Shown here: piece by piece, positions 36,297 to 44,929 of the stretch
Layout: each line of letters begins with the position of its first letter
How positions within the stretch are numbered: position 1 is the stretch's first letter
Assembly: GCA_024508935.1 (NCBI GenBank)
Contig: JANINW010000006.1
Coordinates: 394,663-458,662, forward strand
Length of the DNA: 64,000 nucleotides
Reading direction: 5' to 3'
Origin: Flavipsychrobacter sp.
GTDB taxonomy: Bacteria > Bacteroidota > Bacteroidia > Chitinophagales > Chitinophagaceae
Translations under genes and position numbers: made by a program
The notes under the pieces: generated by a model
Databases searched by the model: none
What the model was told of the DNA's origin: nothing
What the model saw: only the letters and a program-made list of their open reading frames with translations

Positions 36297-36881
36297 TTAG
36301 GGTTGGTTTATTATAGTTTTAGACCTGTAAGAAATACACTTCCCAAATAATGACAACACACTGTATTTCTTATACAATTTAAAGCCATTTCTGGTTAATA
36401 CATTCTGCATTCCGTGGTTATACTTATCCGTGTAACATTTTACCTTCTTATAATTATTTTCACTTAAAAATGCCACCACTTTCTCTACCAGCAATGAACT
36501 CGCTCCTTTATTTCTAAAATATTCGCTTGTATATACATGATATATCCAAGCCTCTTTGTCTTGAATTCTAACAGTCTTTCCAATTTCCTTAATGTTTATG
36601 ATATTTTCCGTAGCTACCCATAAGAATGCATATTGGTTATCGTCTTGAATAATCAAGTATCCTATATCTGAAGTATTGCTTAACCTTTCTTTGAACATTT
36701 GGTGAAACACATGGGGTAATAACTTCAAATTATTTAGAGTAAGTTGAGACGTTTCGAAATAATCATTTTTAGACTTTATTCCCTTTCTACCAATATCCAA
36801 TTCATAAAAATACTCGGTATTTAATCGAGGGATTTTTTTTATGAGATATCTGTAAGCTTTATATAATAATATCTTTGACAT
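36297..36881 (-). CDS. GNAT family acetyltransferase (putative)
   Basis: A 194-residue protein with a GNAT-like core: YAFLWVATENIINIKEIG, WIYHVYTSEYFRNKGASSLL (a degenerate acetyl-CoA-binding R/Q-x-x-G-x-G/A region), VVAFLSENNYKKVKCYTD and NVLTRNGFKLYKKY at the C-terminal strand. It would N- or O-acetylate a sugar or amino group, but the acceptor is unknown. It overlaps the 3' end of the deacetylase gene by 23 nt. Composition is clearly AT-rich compared with the flanking locus. Confidence 0.7.
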   Translation of the reverse strand: MSKILLYKAYRYLIKKIPRLNTEYFYELDIGRKGIKSKNDYFETSQLTLNNLKLLPHVFHQMFKERLSNTSDIGYLIIQDDNQYAFLWVATENIINIKEIGKTVRIQDKEAWIYHVYTSEYFRNKGASSLLVEKVVAFLSENNYKKVKCYTDKYNHGMQNVLTRNGFKLYKKYSVLSLFGKCISYRSKTIINQP

Positions 36882-37845
36882 CGCTTAATCCAATAGACTC
36901 AACATCATAATTAGAGGTCAGGTAACGATTATAATCGTAAATGCTTTGCTTAAATAAATTTACTTCTTCCCAAGTATTTGTATAAGGGCTAGCACTCGGA
37001 TACACTTCATTACTATGAAACATCATATTAAGAACAATAGCTTTGCTGTCCCTAAATCTGTGCACATAAAATTCAGTCAATTTTTGCATGCTATCTAAAG
37101 AGTGTCTATATGGGCCAAGATAATAGTGTCTATTATCTTTCAAACCTAGTTTAGATAAAATGCTATTCTTCAATCGAGATTTATTAGGATTAAGCAACTT
37201 GGCCAAGTGTGGATATTTATAAACCAGTCCTGTAAGACTTGTCACTGGCACTTCCATAATTGACATATCGCCCTTCTTAAGATAATTGGATGATGAAGGA
37301 TAATATGGCTGCATATACGCACCCCAATAATCTACAGATTTATTGTTCCCAAATGTACATTTTCGGTATGGCATTATGCTGCTGTCAACTTTATATCCTA
37401 AAGATTGAAGTATAGACAACGTATCAAAACTCATCCCATATCTACCGGCTCGAAAACTAGTAGGCTGGACTCCTGTTTTTTCTTTAAATAGTGTCGTAAG
37501 ATTTTTTAATTTTTCATATTCAACCTCTTTGCGTAATTCTACCTGGGTTAAAAAGGTTGAATAAGGATTCTCTATAGGTTCAGGTGAGATAAATTCAGAA
37601 TGAAGGTGAGTGCCTAATTCAACATTCTTTTGTCCTTTTAGCACTTCCATACTTAACTGATCATATATTATTTCAGGGCTTAAAAGATAAGTAGCCTTGA
37701 TGCCGCAATCTGAAAACAGCGGTTCTAAAACTTGAGGAACACTCTCATAAATATTTTTAAACGATATGGGATAAGTAATCCCCCAATCATAGCTTTTATC
37801 GCATTCCGTATCAATTGTTAAAACGAAAAAAATCTTTTTCCTCAT
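36859..37845 (-). CDS. polysaccharide deacetylase-like (NodB-fold) protein
   Basis: A 328-residue NodB-like protein. Recognisable motifs: VLTIDTECDKS (motif 1, catalytic Asp then metal-side Glu in place of Asp), VELGTHLHSEF (motif 2, HxH) and TSFRAGRYGMSFDTL (motif 3). The late NMMFHSNEVYP resembles motif 5 (normally L-x-H). It could remove an N- or O-acetyl group from the glycan. There is no signal peptide, so it probably acts on cytoplasmic lipid-linked intermediates. It overlaps genes on both sides and sits beside two acetyltransferase-like genes. Confidence 0.78.
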   Translation of the reverse strand: MRKKIFFVLTIDTECDKSYDWGITYPISFKNIYESVPQVLEPLFSDCGIKATYLLSPEIIYDQLSMEVLKGQKNVELGTHLHSEFISPEPIENPYSTFLTQVELRKEVEYEKLKNLTTLFKEKTGVQPTSFRAGRYGMSFDTLSILQSLGYKVDSSIMPYRKCTFGNNKSVDYWGAYMQPYYPSSSNYLKKGDMSIMEVPVTSLTGLVYKYPHLAKLLNPNKSRLKNSILSKLGLKDNRHYYLGPYRHSLDSMQKLTEFYVHRFRDSKAIVLNMMFHSNEVYPSASPYTNTWEEVNLFKQSIYDYNRYLTSNYDVESIGLSDVKDIII

Positions 37846-38732
37846 TAGTTAAATATTCGTTTTGTTTTAGCAAAAACTTTTTTCCAATATTTCCTTTTCC
37901 ATACCTCTATATATTTAGCGAAGGAATTTTCGTTCTTTCTATATATTTCTCTGCTATCCAAATATATTTTGTCTTTAAAATTTCCATATAAACCACTAAC
38001 CCCTGAATCAAATGATTTGTAATTGTTTTCAGCGCAATATTTTATTAATTCGGTACAAAGCCATAATCCATATCCATGTTTAGATCTTTCAGAGGCCATA
38101 TTAGCATAGTTTAAAGACCTTTCATCATCAATTAATAACATTATTGCTTTTATTTTTTCATCATGATAAAGACAACCTAATTTTAGCCACTTTAAAGGAA
38201 GGGCTTTTAAATCTTCAACGGTAAGCTTATAGATTTCCTCTGCACTAAGGTGTGAAGGTTGTTTCAATTTATTGAAGTGAAATTTGTAAAACTCCATGTC
38301 AAAGTTTATTACTTTCATTTCAAGATTCCCTAATGCTAATTTCTTTTTTGAATATGTTTGTATTGTGGGAAAATTCTTATGTGGTTGTAATGATGATTCA
38401 GAACGTCTTGCTAGATAAGAGTCGAAATCTGTTACTGATAAATACCAAAATACATTTCTATAGTTTTTATTGTCTTTATCAAACGGTCTATCAGTAACAA
38501 AATTTTTCTGTTGCAATATTGGCAGGTTTTCTCTACAATAAACAAGTAAAGGCGCCCACTGATTTATCGGTTTACTGTAGATGATTGGCTTCCTTTTATC
38601 ATAAAAAAATTCCCGATGCAGAAATTCATTATTAAATGTAAAATGCCAAACATTATTTTGGATTGCCAAACCTTCATTTGCTATAATCTTTACAGCTTCA
38701 TGGTAATTAATTATCCTTTTCTTTGAACTCAT
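37845..38732 (-). CDS. FemAB/GNAT-fold transferase
   Basis: A 295-residue protein resembling the FemAB-like acetyltransferase group of polysaccharide loci. The C-terminal half has the GNAT-type segment KAIMLLIDDERSLNYANMAS, HGYGLWLCTELIKYCAENNY and KSFDSGVSGLYGNFKDKIYL, seen in these proteins. The N-terminal half is less recognisable. FemAB members transfer amino acids from tRNA or acyl groups to amines; here an amide attachment to an amino sugar is possible but unproven. It overlaps the GT2 gene by 4 nt and the deacetylase gene by 1 nt. Confidence 0.65.
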   Translation of the reverse strand: MSSKKRIINYHEAVKIIANEGLAIQNNVWHFTFNNEFLHREFFYDKRKPIIYSKPINQWAPLLVYCRENLPILQQKNFVTDRPFDKDNKNYRNVFWYLSVTDFDSYLARRSESSLQPHKNFPTIQTYSKKKLALGNLEMKVINFDMEFYKFHFNKLKQPSHLSAEEIYKLTVEDLKALPLKWLKLGCLYHDEKIKAIMLLIDDERSLNYANMASERSKHGYGLWLCTELIKYCAENNYKSFDSGVSGLYGNFKDKIYLDSREIYRKNENSFAKYIEVWKRKYWKKVFAKTKRIFN

Positions 38733-39622
38733 TTTTTTAGTTTAAGCATTCGCTTAAGTTTTAACTTACTATACTTATTTAATAAACTTATAGCCTGCAT
38801 ATTTAACGGTTCTATAGACAGTGCAATTTTACAAAATTTAATAGCCTCCTTTAAATCATTATTACTATAATAGTGCTTAGAGGCAGTTAAGTATCCTAAT
38901 ATACGCACGTCCTCAAACAAAGCATGTTCACTTAAAAAATCCCTATGTTTAAAGGCTATATACTCTGTGGTTTCGTGCACATTCTTCATTAAATTTGTAA
39001 CCATCGAAGTTTCATACCTTCGATACAAGTAAGTGATAATAGGTAAGTAACATCCTTTATATTTATGTTTTAAAACATTTATCCAGTATTCATAGTCTTC
39101 ATTACCTTGTCGCAAAACAGCAGATTCGTCATAATTGACAATATCAAAAATTTCTTTTTTTATAAGTACCCCGGCCCCCCCAGGACATTTTAATTTTATT
39201 AACCTATACACATCAAACGGTATAAATGCATTGACCTTATTCTCTGTTCCAAACATATAAGAATTCCCATAAAAAAAATCGTATGCCGAAACTTTCTGTA
39301 TAAGATTTGCGTAGTACTCGAGGATATCTATAGGCAGCATATCATCAGCATCAAGGCATATTACCCATTCAGCCACTGCGCTCTTTATACCGGTATTTCT
39401 GGTTGCTGCTAACCCTTTATTTACTTCATGCTCAATTACTTTAATTCTATTATCATTATACGTCTTTATTTCTTCAAATGGTAGATCTTCCTGTGCATGT
39501 GGACCATCAATAACTACTATAATCTCAAAATCCTGGAAGGTTTGGTACAACACTGATTCCAGGCAATCTTTAAAATACTTTTTTGCTTTATAATATGGGA
39601 TAATAATCGAAATAGCAGGCAT
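38729..39622 (-). CDS. glycosyltransferase family 2
   Basis: A 297-residue GT-A inverting transferase. All signature elements are present: ISIIIPYYKAKKYFKDCLES at the start, FEIIVVIDGPHAQED, VNKGLAATRNTGIKSAVAEW and the metal-binding VICLDADDMLPIDI (DxD), then the acceptor-side RQGNEDYEYWINVLKHKY with the catalytic-base ED. The C-terminal Leu/Lys-rich tail may be membrane-associated. It lies in the AT-rich block, one base after the methyltransferase-like gene's predecessor order (gap 1 nt). Confidence 0.9.
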   Translation of the reverse strand: MPAISIIIPYYKAKKYFKDCLESVLYQTFQDFEIIVVIDGPHAQEDLPFEEIKTYNDNRIKVIEHEVNKGLAATRNTGIKSAVAEWVICLDADDMLPIDILEYYANLIQKVSAYDFFYGNSYMFGTENKVNAFIPFDVYRLIKLKCPGGAGVLIKKEIFDIVNYDESAVLRQGNEDYEYWINVLKHKYKGCYLPIITYLYRRYETSMVTNLMKNVHETTEYIAFKHRDFLSEHALFEDVRILGYLTASKHYYSNNDLKEAIKFCKIALSIEPLNMQAISLLNKYSKLKLKRMLKLKK

Positions 39623-39623
39623 A

Positions 39624-40238
39624 TTATTTTCTTTTAAAAAGGTACCAATGCTGCTCTCCTATCATTCCTTGTTGCACTAGTTTATAGGAGATAGAATTGA
39701 ACAGCTCTGCATAATTGTGAAAATACAGGTAGAATGAATTTTTTGTAACCTTAGGCTTCTGTGTTATGGATTCATTTATGTAAACGTAGTCTGCCACATC
39801 TGCAATATGATGTACATATTTCATAAGCTGGGCAGGAGGTATATGCTGCAATACCCTATTGGAAATTAAGATCGAATTGGCCGGATTATTTTTTATTTCG
39901 AAAAAGTTGTTCTTAAAAATATAACGTCTGCCATCATTCAATTTATCTAAGGCTATCTTTAATGAGGCCTCAGAAATATCATACAGAATGATTGTGTCCA
40001 AACTTTTGAGCTCTTCCCATAATGGCACTAGCCTTCCCGGCCCGCAACCAAAATCAATACACGAGCTTATATTGTTTGACTGTATTAGTTCACTTATTAC
40101 GGCATAGTCTTTATTTTCATTATCATATTGCTCATATAATTTACCTGCATAATCATCCCAAAACCGCTTGTTCAGGAATTTTACGGAGTATCCTCCTTTT
40201 CTAATAAAAAAGTTAAATATTCTCTTATACAGATACAT
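39624..40238 (-). CDS. class I SAM-dependent methyltransferase
   Basis: A 204-residue Rossmann-fold methyltransferase: SCIDFGCGPGRLVPLWEELK is motif I, DTIILYDISEASLKIAL holds the strand-2 acidic residue, and SILISNRVLQHIPPAQLMKY is motif post-I. It is short, lacking an extra substrate domain. It overlaps the neighbouring methyltransferase gene by one base, and the pair follow the Wzt gene, as methyltransferases that cap ABC-exported O-chains often do. Whether it caps chains or methylates inner sugars is not known. Confidence 0.84.
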   Translation of the reverse strand: MYLYKRIFNFFIRKGGYSVKFLNKRFWDDYAGKLYEQYDNENKDYAVISELIQSNNISSCIDFGCGPGRLVPLWEELKSLDTIILYDISEASLKIALDKLNDGRRYIFKNNFFEIKNNPANSILISNRVLQHIPPAQLMKYVHHIADVADYVYINESITQKPKVTKNSFYLYFHNYAELFNSISYKLVQQGMIGEQHWYLFKRK

Positions 40239-40921
40239 TATAACGGTTTAGTCGCTAAAGCAATTTGATAAACATTTGGCTCTCTGACACTGAAGAATTT
40301 CCTTAATTTTTTTGCGTAGAAACCAATTTTGGGCTTAAGTGGAGAAAAACTATAGTGCTGTAATACAGTAAAATTGTTTTCTCTTAATTTTTGATTTAAT
40401 GCTCCTTCAGTTATCCAATTCTCAATAGTTTGAAAAACCGTTCTATTCCTACTCCATTTTGTAAAAACCTCCTGTCTTGGTGTAGTAATAACCAATACGC
40501 CGCCAGGCTTCAACAAGGCATATAGTTGATTAATAAACTCATCCTGGTTTGGATATGGTACGTGTTCAATAACTTCAGAACATACTATTATGTCAAACTG
40601 AGCCTTATGGGAATTGTAAAATTCTGTTAGCCCGTAATTAAGAAACTTTATATCCGGCAATGTTTGTTGTGCCAGCTGGCATATATCTGTTTCGGGCTCG
40701 ATTCCGGTTACATTGGTATACAAATTGAGAATGTTTGAAAGCCATCCTCTTCCGCTGCCTACTTCAAGCAAATCGGGTTTATGAGTAAATTTTGAGAGGG
40801 GCAGAAAAAGTAAACGGAAAATATGATACATCCGTTGCGCTTCGTCTCCATTTGGAAATTTAGTATTCCAATTATCTTTAAAAAATGTACTGTATGAGAA
40901 TTTGTTTTCCATATTAATCAT
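40238..40921 (-). CDS. class I SAM-dependent methyltransferase
   Basis: A 227-residue methyltransferase: PDLLEVGSGRGWLSNILNLY (motif I), VTGIEPETDICQLAQQ, FDIIVCSEVIEHVPYPNQDE (motif post-I) and LLKPGGVLVITTPRQEVFTK. This UbiE/Coq3-like outline is common for sugar O-methyltransferases. Its start overlaps the Wzt gene by 8 nt; Met4 (40912) would avoid overlap. Position next to an exporter whose Wzt has a C-terminal glycan-binding-type domain fits a chain-terminating cap, but this is inference. Confidence 0.86.
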   Translation of the reverse strand: MINMENKFSYSTFFKDNWNTKFPNGDEAQRMYHIFRLLFLPLSKFTHKPDLLEVGSGRGWLSNILNLYTNVTGIEPETDICQLAQQTLPDIKFLNYGLTEFYNSHKAQFDIIVCSEVIEHVPYPNQDEFINQLYALLKPGGVLVITTPRQEVFTKWSRNRTVFQTIENWITEGALNQKLRENNFTVLQHYSFSPLKPKIGFYAKKLRKFFSVREPNVYQIALATKPL

Positions 40922-42125
40922 TAAAAGACCATTTACACCTTGGCTTTATACTACCTACTACATTAGCCGGCAAATCATTGGAGCTACCTTTATTAACTAC
41001 TTCGAATGCTAAACAATTAGGGGCATGAAAAATATCTTCTTTACTATCCCCAAACCATAAAGAGATACTGTAAGTACCATTTAACAACTTCGGTTCATCT
41101 ATAACTACTTGTATTTCCCCTTTGTAATAAACATTCCTGCTAAACTGCACATTGTCAAACTTCGGATTTGATGCAAAAATGGGAACGCTTAATTCATTGG
41201 TTACTACAAACCCTAAATTAGGCATATCAACACCCGTTTCCGTTTCGTATCTAACATTTAAAATCAAGGCATTATCCTTTTGCTTAACAGACACTTCTTT
41301 AATTGGTTTATTTTCAAAATACGCTTCCGTATTAGCGGCATTCACTAAATACTGCCTGATGATATCATTAGAATCGCCTATTGCCCTTTTGGTTCCATGC
41401 TCAAGCATCATACACTTATTGCATAGTTCGGCTATTGCACCCATATTATGGCTTACAAAGAGTACCGTGCGCCCCTGATTTTTACTTACATCCTGCATTT
41501 TACCGAGGCATTTCTTTTGAAATTCACTATCCCCAACCGCCAATACCTCATCTACAATTAATATTTCAGGCTCTAGATGGGCTGCTACAGCAAATGCCAG
41601 CCTCACATACATACCGCTGCTATAGCGTTTTACAGGCGTATCTATATATCTTTCTACTCCGCTGAAATCTACTATCTCATCAAATTTTTGTTTTACCTCG
41701 GCCTTCCTCATTCCCATTATAGCACCATTGAGGTAAACATTTTCCCTGCCGGTAAGGTCGGGGTGAAAACCTGTGCCAACTTCCAATAAACTCGCTATAC
41801 GGCCTTTTACCTTTATACTGCCACTAGTGGGGGCTGTTATTCTCGATAGTAGTTTTAATAAGGTCGATTTGCCAGCACCGTTTTTACCAATTACACCCAG
41901 CACTTCACCTTGTTCAACATCAAAATTGATATCTTTCAGACTCCAGACAAATTCAGAATTGCCTTTAACGCTTCTATCGTTTGTCTCACCAATTTTTGTA
42001 AAAGGATCTTCTTTCCCTCTAACCGACGCCCACCACCGGTTTATATCCCGGGAAATAGTACCAGTCCCAATTTCACCAAGCCTGTAAAGCTTACTTAAAT
42101 CTCTTACTTCAATTACCTTACTCAT
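40914..42125 (-). CDS. wzt: polysaccharide ABC exporter ATP-binding protein (Wzt type)
   Basis: A 403-residue ATPase. Walker A is GVIGKNGAGKSTLLKLLSRI, the signature YSSGMYVRLAFAVAAHLEPE, Walker B ILIVDEVLAVGD, and the switch His is in FVSHNMG. After about residue 265 comes a C-terminal beta-sandwich-like domain (LGFVVTNELSVPIFASNPKF, LLNGTYSISLWFGDSKEDIF), as in Wzt proteins that bind the capped end of their glycan. It pairs with the Wzm-like permease 11 nt upstream and drives export across the inner membrane. Confidence 0.94.
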   Translation of the reverse strand: MSKVIEVRDLSKLYRLGEIGTGTISRDINRWWASVRGKEDPFTKIGETNDRSVKGNSEFVWSLKDINFDVEQGEVLGVIGKNGAGKSTLLKLLSRITAPTSGSIKVKGRIASLLEVGTGFHPDLTGRENVYLNGAIMGMRKAEVKQKFDEIVDFSGVERYIDTPVKRYSSGMYVRLAFAVAAHLEPEILIVDEVLAVGDSEFQKKCLGKMQDVSKNQGRTVLFVSHNMGAIAELCNKCMMLEHGTKRAIGDSNDIIRQYLVNAANTEAYFENKPIKEVSVKQKDNALILNVRYETETGVDMPNLGFVVTNELSVPIFASNPKFDNVQFSRNVYYKGEIQVVIDEPKLLNGTYSISLWFGDSKEDIFHAPNCLAFEVVNKGSSNDLPANVVGSIKPRCKWSFND

Positions 42126-42136
42126 TATTCTGGGGT

Positions 42137-42982
42137 TTATACATTGTCCATAAATGTTTTTTCTACCCTGTTAAATATTAATGTACCTATCACAAATAGC
42201 ACTACAGACACGATAAAACTTTGCAGCAAGGCAACCCAGGAAAACATTCCCGCACCAATGAAACCAAACTTAAATGTTTCGATTATGGGCGTCATAGGAT
42301 TTAACTCCATTATCCATTTATACTTAGGGCCTATTGAAGACAAGGGATAAATAACGGGGGTTGCATACATTAACAATTGTATGCCAAAAGCTACCAGGAA
42401 TCTAAGGTCCCTGTATTTGGTGGTCAGTGCGCTGATGATCATTCCTGCACCAAGACCAAGTATTGCCATATCTAATATCAATAATGGCAACAGTAGTAAA
42501 GTCCAGTTGGGCGCAATGGCAGCATTTGTAGACAGATAATAAACGTATACTACTATAAATAATAAAAGCTGTACGCCAAATTTCATTAGATTGGAAATGA
42601 CTACAGACAAAGGCACTGCCAATCTTGGAAAATATACTTTACCAAAAATGTGCGCATTCTTAATAAAAGTGTCAGAGGTGGTAACTAAACAATCAGAAAA
42701 ATAATTCCATAATGTAATTCCGGCCAGGTAAAATAATATTTTGGGCGTTCCATCTGTTGAAATATTGGCAATATTTCCAAACACTACCGTGAACATTATG
42801 GTGGTAAGTATTGGCTGGATAAAAAACCAGATAGGGCCCAGGATAGTTTGTTTATAGACCGTAGAAAAATCTCTCTTTACAAACATCCGTATAAGATCTC
42901 TATAATGCCATAATTCTGAAAAATTAAGGCTCAGCGCTTTTGTTTTGGGTTTTATTTCAATATCCCAATCACTGGTTGACAT
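42137..42982 (-). CDS. wzm: polysaccharide ABC exporter permease (Wzm/ABC-2 type)
   Basis: A 281-residue ABC-2 permease with six predicted membrane helices. The N-terminal amphipathic stretch LWHYRDLIRMFVKRDFSTVY and QTILGPIWFFIQPILTTIMF are typical of Wzm/KpsM proteins, as are YAGITLWNYF-like and NPMTPIIETFKFGF segments. It forms the channel that carries the lipid-linked polysaccharide to the periplasm with the Wzt ATPase encoded next. It follows the acetyltransferase gene by 45 nt. Confidence 0.94.
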   Translation of the reverse strand: MSTSDWDIEIKPKTKALSLNFSELWHYRDLIRMFVKRDFSTVYKQTILGPIWFFIQPILTTIMFTVVFGNIANISTDGTPKILFYLAGITLWNYFSDCLVTTSDTFIKNAHIFGKVYFPRLAVPLSVVISNLMKFGVQLLLFIVVYVYYLSTNAAIAPNWTLLLLPLLILDMAILGLGAGMIISALTTKYRDLRFLVAFGIQLLMYATPVIYPLSSIGPKYKWIMELNPMTPIIETFKFGFIGAGMFSWVALLQSFIVSVVLFVIGTLIFNRVEKTFMDNV

Positions 42983-43027
42983 CTAATAGTATTATACTTT
43001 TATGTAAATGGCCATGAATAACGGCCG

Positions 43028-43612
43028 TTATTGTTTTGAGACTATACCGTTTGAAAGGATATAATGTTCATTGCTTTCAGGACAAACAGCCTGGTTTTGT
43101 CCATCAAAATTTAACCTGTGCCCATACTCACTCATCCATCCTATTTGCCTGGCCGGGTTACCTACAATCAGTGCATATGGCGGCACCTCTTTGGTAACAA
43201 CAGCACCGGCACCAATAAAAGCAAACGCACCAATATTATTACCACATACTATTGTAGCATTGGCACCGATCGTAGCGCCCCTGCCCACATGTGTTTTCTC
43301 ATAATGGCCGCGACGATTTACATTGCTGCGTGGATTAATAACATTAGTAAATACACACGATGGCCCTAGGAAAACATCATCCTCACAGGTAACCCCGGTG
43401 TATACCGAAACATTGTTCTGTATCTTAACATTATTTCCCAATACAACTTCCGGCGATATAACTACATTCTGCCCTATGTTACATTTCTTGCCAATGCTGC
43501 AGTTTGACATAATGTGTGAAAAGTGCCATATTTTAGTGCCTTCACCTATTGCACATCCTTCGTCAATAATGGCACTGGGATGCGAAAAGAAATTGGCTTG
43601 TGTGTCTGACAT
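43028..43612 (-). CDS. WbpD-like UDP-3-amino-sugar N-acetyltransferase
   Basis: A 194-residue left-handed beta-helix acetyltransferase. It opens with HPSAIIDEGCAIGEGTKIWH and FSHIMSNCSIGKKCNIGQNV, and ends with IVGNPARQIGWMSEYGHRLN, closely recalling WbpD/WlbB, which acetylate the 3-amino group of UDP-2-acetamido-3-amino-glucuronate. Hexapeptide turns cover most of the length. Its presence with WbpB-like and WbpI-like genes supports a diacetamido-uronic acid branch. It follows the nucleotide-sugar dehydrogenase gene by 9 nt. Confidence 0.88.
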   Translation of the reverse strand: MSDTQANFFSHPSAIIDEGCAIGEGTKIWHFSHIMSNCSIGKKCNIGQNVVISPEVVLGNNVKIQNNVSVYTGVTCEDDVFLGPSCVFTNVINPRSNVNRRGHYEKTHVGRGATIGANATIVCGNNIGAFAFIGAGAVVTKEVPPYALIVGNPARQIGWMSEYGHRLNFDGQNQAVCPESNEHYILSNGIVSKQ

Positions 43613-43621
43613 GCTATATAA

Positions 43622-44914
43622 TTATAAACGTGCCGCTACAGATTTTTTATCCAGGCAACCTTTTACATCATAAACTATCCCCTTCTCTTTCAGGTAACCC
43701 TGCCAATCTTCTCCTATAAACTCGTTATGCGATACAGCAAGTATTACAGCATCATATTTCTTAGTACTATCCAGTTGACTCAAGGTGTCTACACCGTATT
43801 CATGTTTTACTTCTTCAGGATTCGCCCAAGGATCGTATACCGTCAGATTCATGGAGTATGAATTCAATTCAGACAGTATATCTACTACTCTTGTATTCCT
43901 TACGTCCGGGCAGTTTTCTTTAAACGTAACACCCAGTACCAATACGTCTGCATTTTTCACAGGGATACTTTCACGAATCATAAGTTTCACCACTTCATTG
44001 GCTATATAGCCACCCATGCCGTCATTCAACCTTCTTCCTGCTAATATTATTTCCGGGTGATAACCCACTTCCTGTGCCTTTTGTGCCAGGTAATATGGGT
44101 CTACCCCTATACAGTGGCCACCAACAAGGCCCGGTTTGAATGCCAGGAAATTCCATTTAGTACCTGCTGCTGTTAAAACATCATGGGTATCAATACCCAT
44201 ACGGTTAAATATTTTAGCCAGTTCATTTACAAAGGCTATATTAATATCACGTTGCGCATTCTCAATCACTTTTGCAGCTTCTGCCACTTTAATGCTGGAT
44301 GCTTTATGTGTGCCTGCAGTAATGATAGAGCGGTAAACGCTATCTACTTCTTCTGCTATTGCATCTGTAGAACCTGAAGTTACTTTCTTGATCTTTGTAA
44401 CAGTATGATGTTTATCTCCCGGGTTGATACGCTCGGGAGAATACCCGCAAAAGAAATCTGTATTGTATTTTAATCCCGATACTTTTTCAAGTACAGGTAC
44501 ACATTCATCTTCTGTTACACCGGGATATACAGTAGATTCATACACAACAATATCACCTTTTTTCAACACCTTACCTACTGTTTCGCTTGCTTTATACAAC
44601 GGGGTCAGATCAGGACGATTATATTTATCTACCGGGGTAGGAACAGTTATGATGAAAAAATTGCATCCCGCTATGTGTTCCAGGTTATTAGTGCAATACA
44701 ATCCTTTCTCTTCAGGCAGGCCGGCAGTAATAACTTGTTTTAAGAACTCATCTTCTACTTCAAGTGTGCGGTCATAGCAGTTATTCAATTCCTGTACCCT
44801 GCCACCATTAATGTCAAAGCCTATAACAGGATAATGCTTAGCAAATTCGGCTGCAAGTGGAAGCCCTACATAGCCCAGGCCAATGACCGCAATTTTATAC
44901 CCAGAGTTATTCAT
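43622..44914 (-). CDS. UDP-N-acetyl-hexosamine 6-dehydrogenase (TviB/WbpO type)
   Basis: A 430-residue NAD-dependent nucleotide-sugar dehydrogenase. Seen: [20 protein letters not shown] (NAD site), [54 protein letters not shown], the catalytic-domain [18 protein letters not shown] and the active-site Cys in [16 protein letters not shown]. The [12 protein letters not shown] and [12 protein letters not shown] segments favour the TviB/WbpO branch (UDP-GlcNAc or UDP-GalNAc oxidised to the uronate). This gives the uronic acid that downstream epimerases and amidotransferases could modify. Confidence 0.93.
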   Translation of the reverse strand: MNNSGYKIAVIGLGYVGLPLAAEFAKHYPVIGFDINGGRVQELNNCYDRTLEVEDEFLKQVITAGLPEEKGLYCTNNLEHIAGCNFFIITVPTPVDKYNRPDLTPLYKASETVGKVLKKGDIVVYESTVYPGVTEDECVPVLEKVSGLKYNTDFFCGYSPERINPGDKHHTVTKIKKVTSGSTDAIAEEVDSVYRSIITAGTHKASSIKVAEAAKVIENAQRDINIAFVNELAKIFNRMGIDTHDVLTAAGTKWNFLAFKPGLVGGHCIGVDPYYLAQKAQEVGYHPEIILAGRRLNDGMGGYIANEVVKLMIRESIPVKNADVLVLGVTFKENCPDVRNTRVVDILSELNSYSMNLTVYDPWANPEEVKHEYGVDTLSQLDSTKKYDAVILAVSHNEFIGEDWQGYLKEKGIVYDVKGCLDKKSVAARL

Positions 44915-44929
44915 GATCGGTGAAAGAAA

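Noticed and set aside
35143-40921. Mobile element or integrated island
   Set aside because: The block is AT-rich, but no transposase, integrase, terminal repeats or tRNA attachment site could be seen at its borders.
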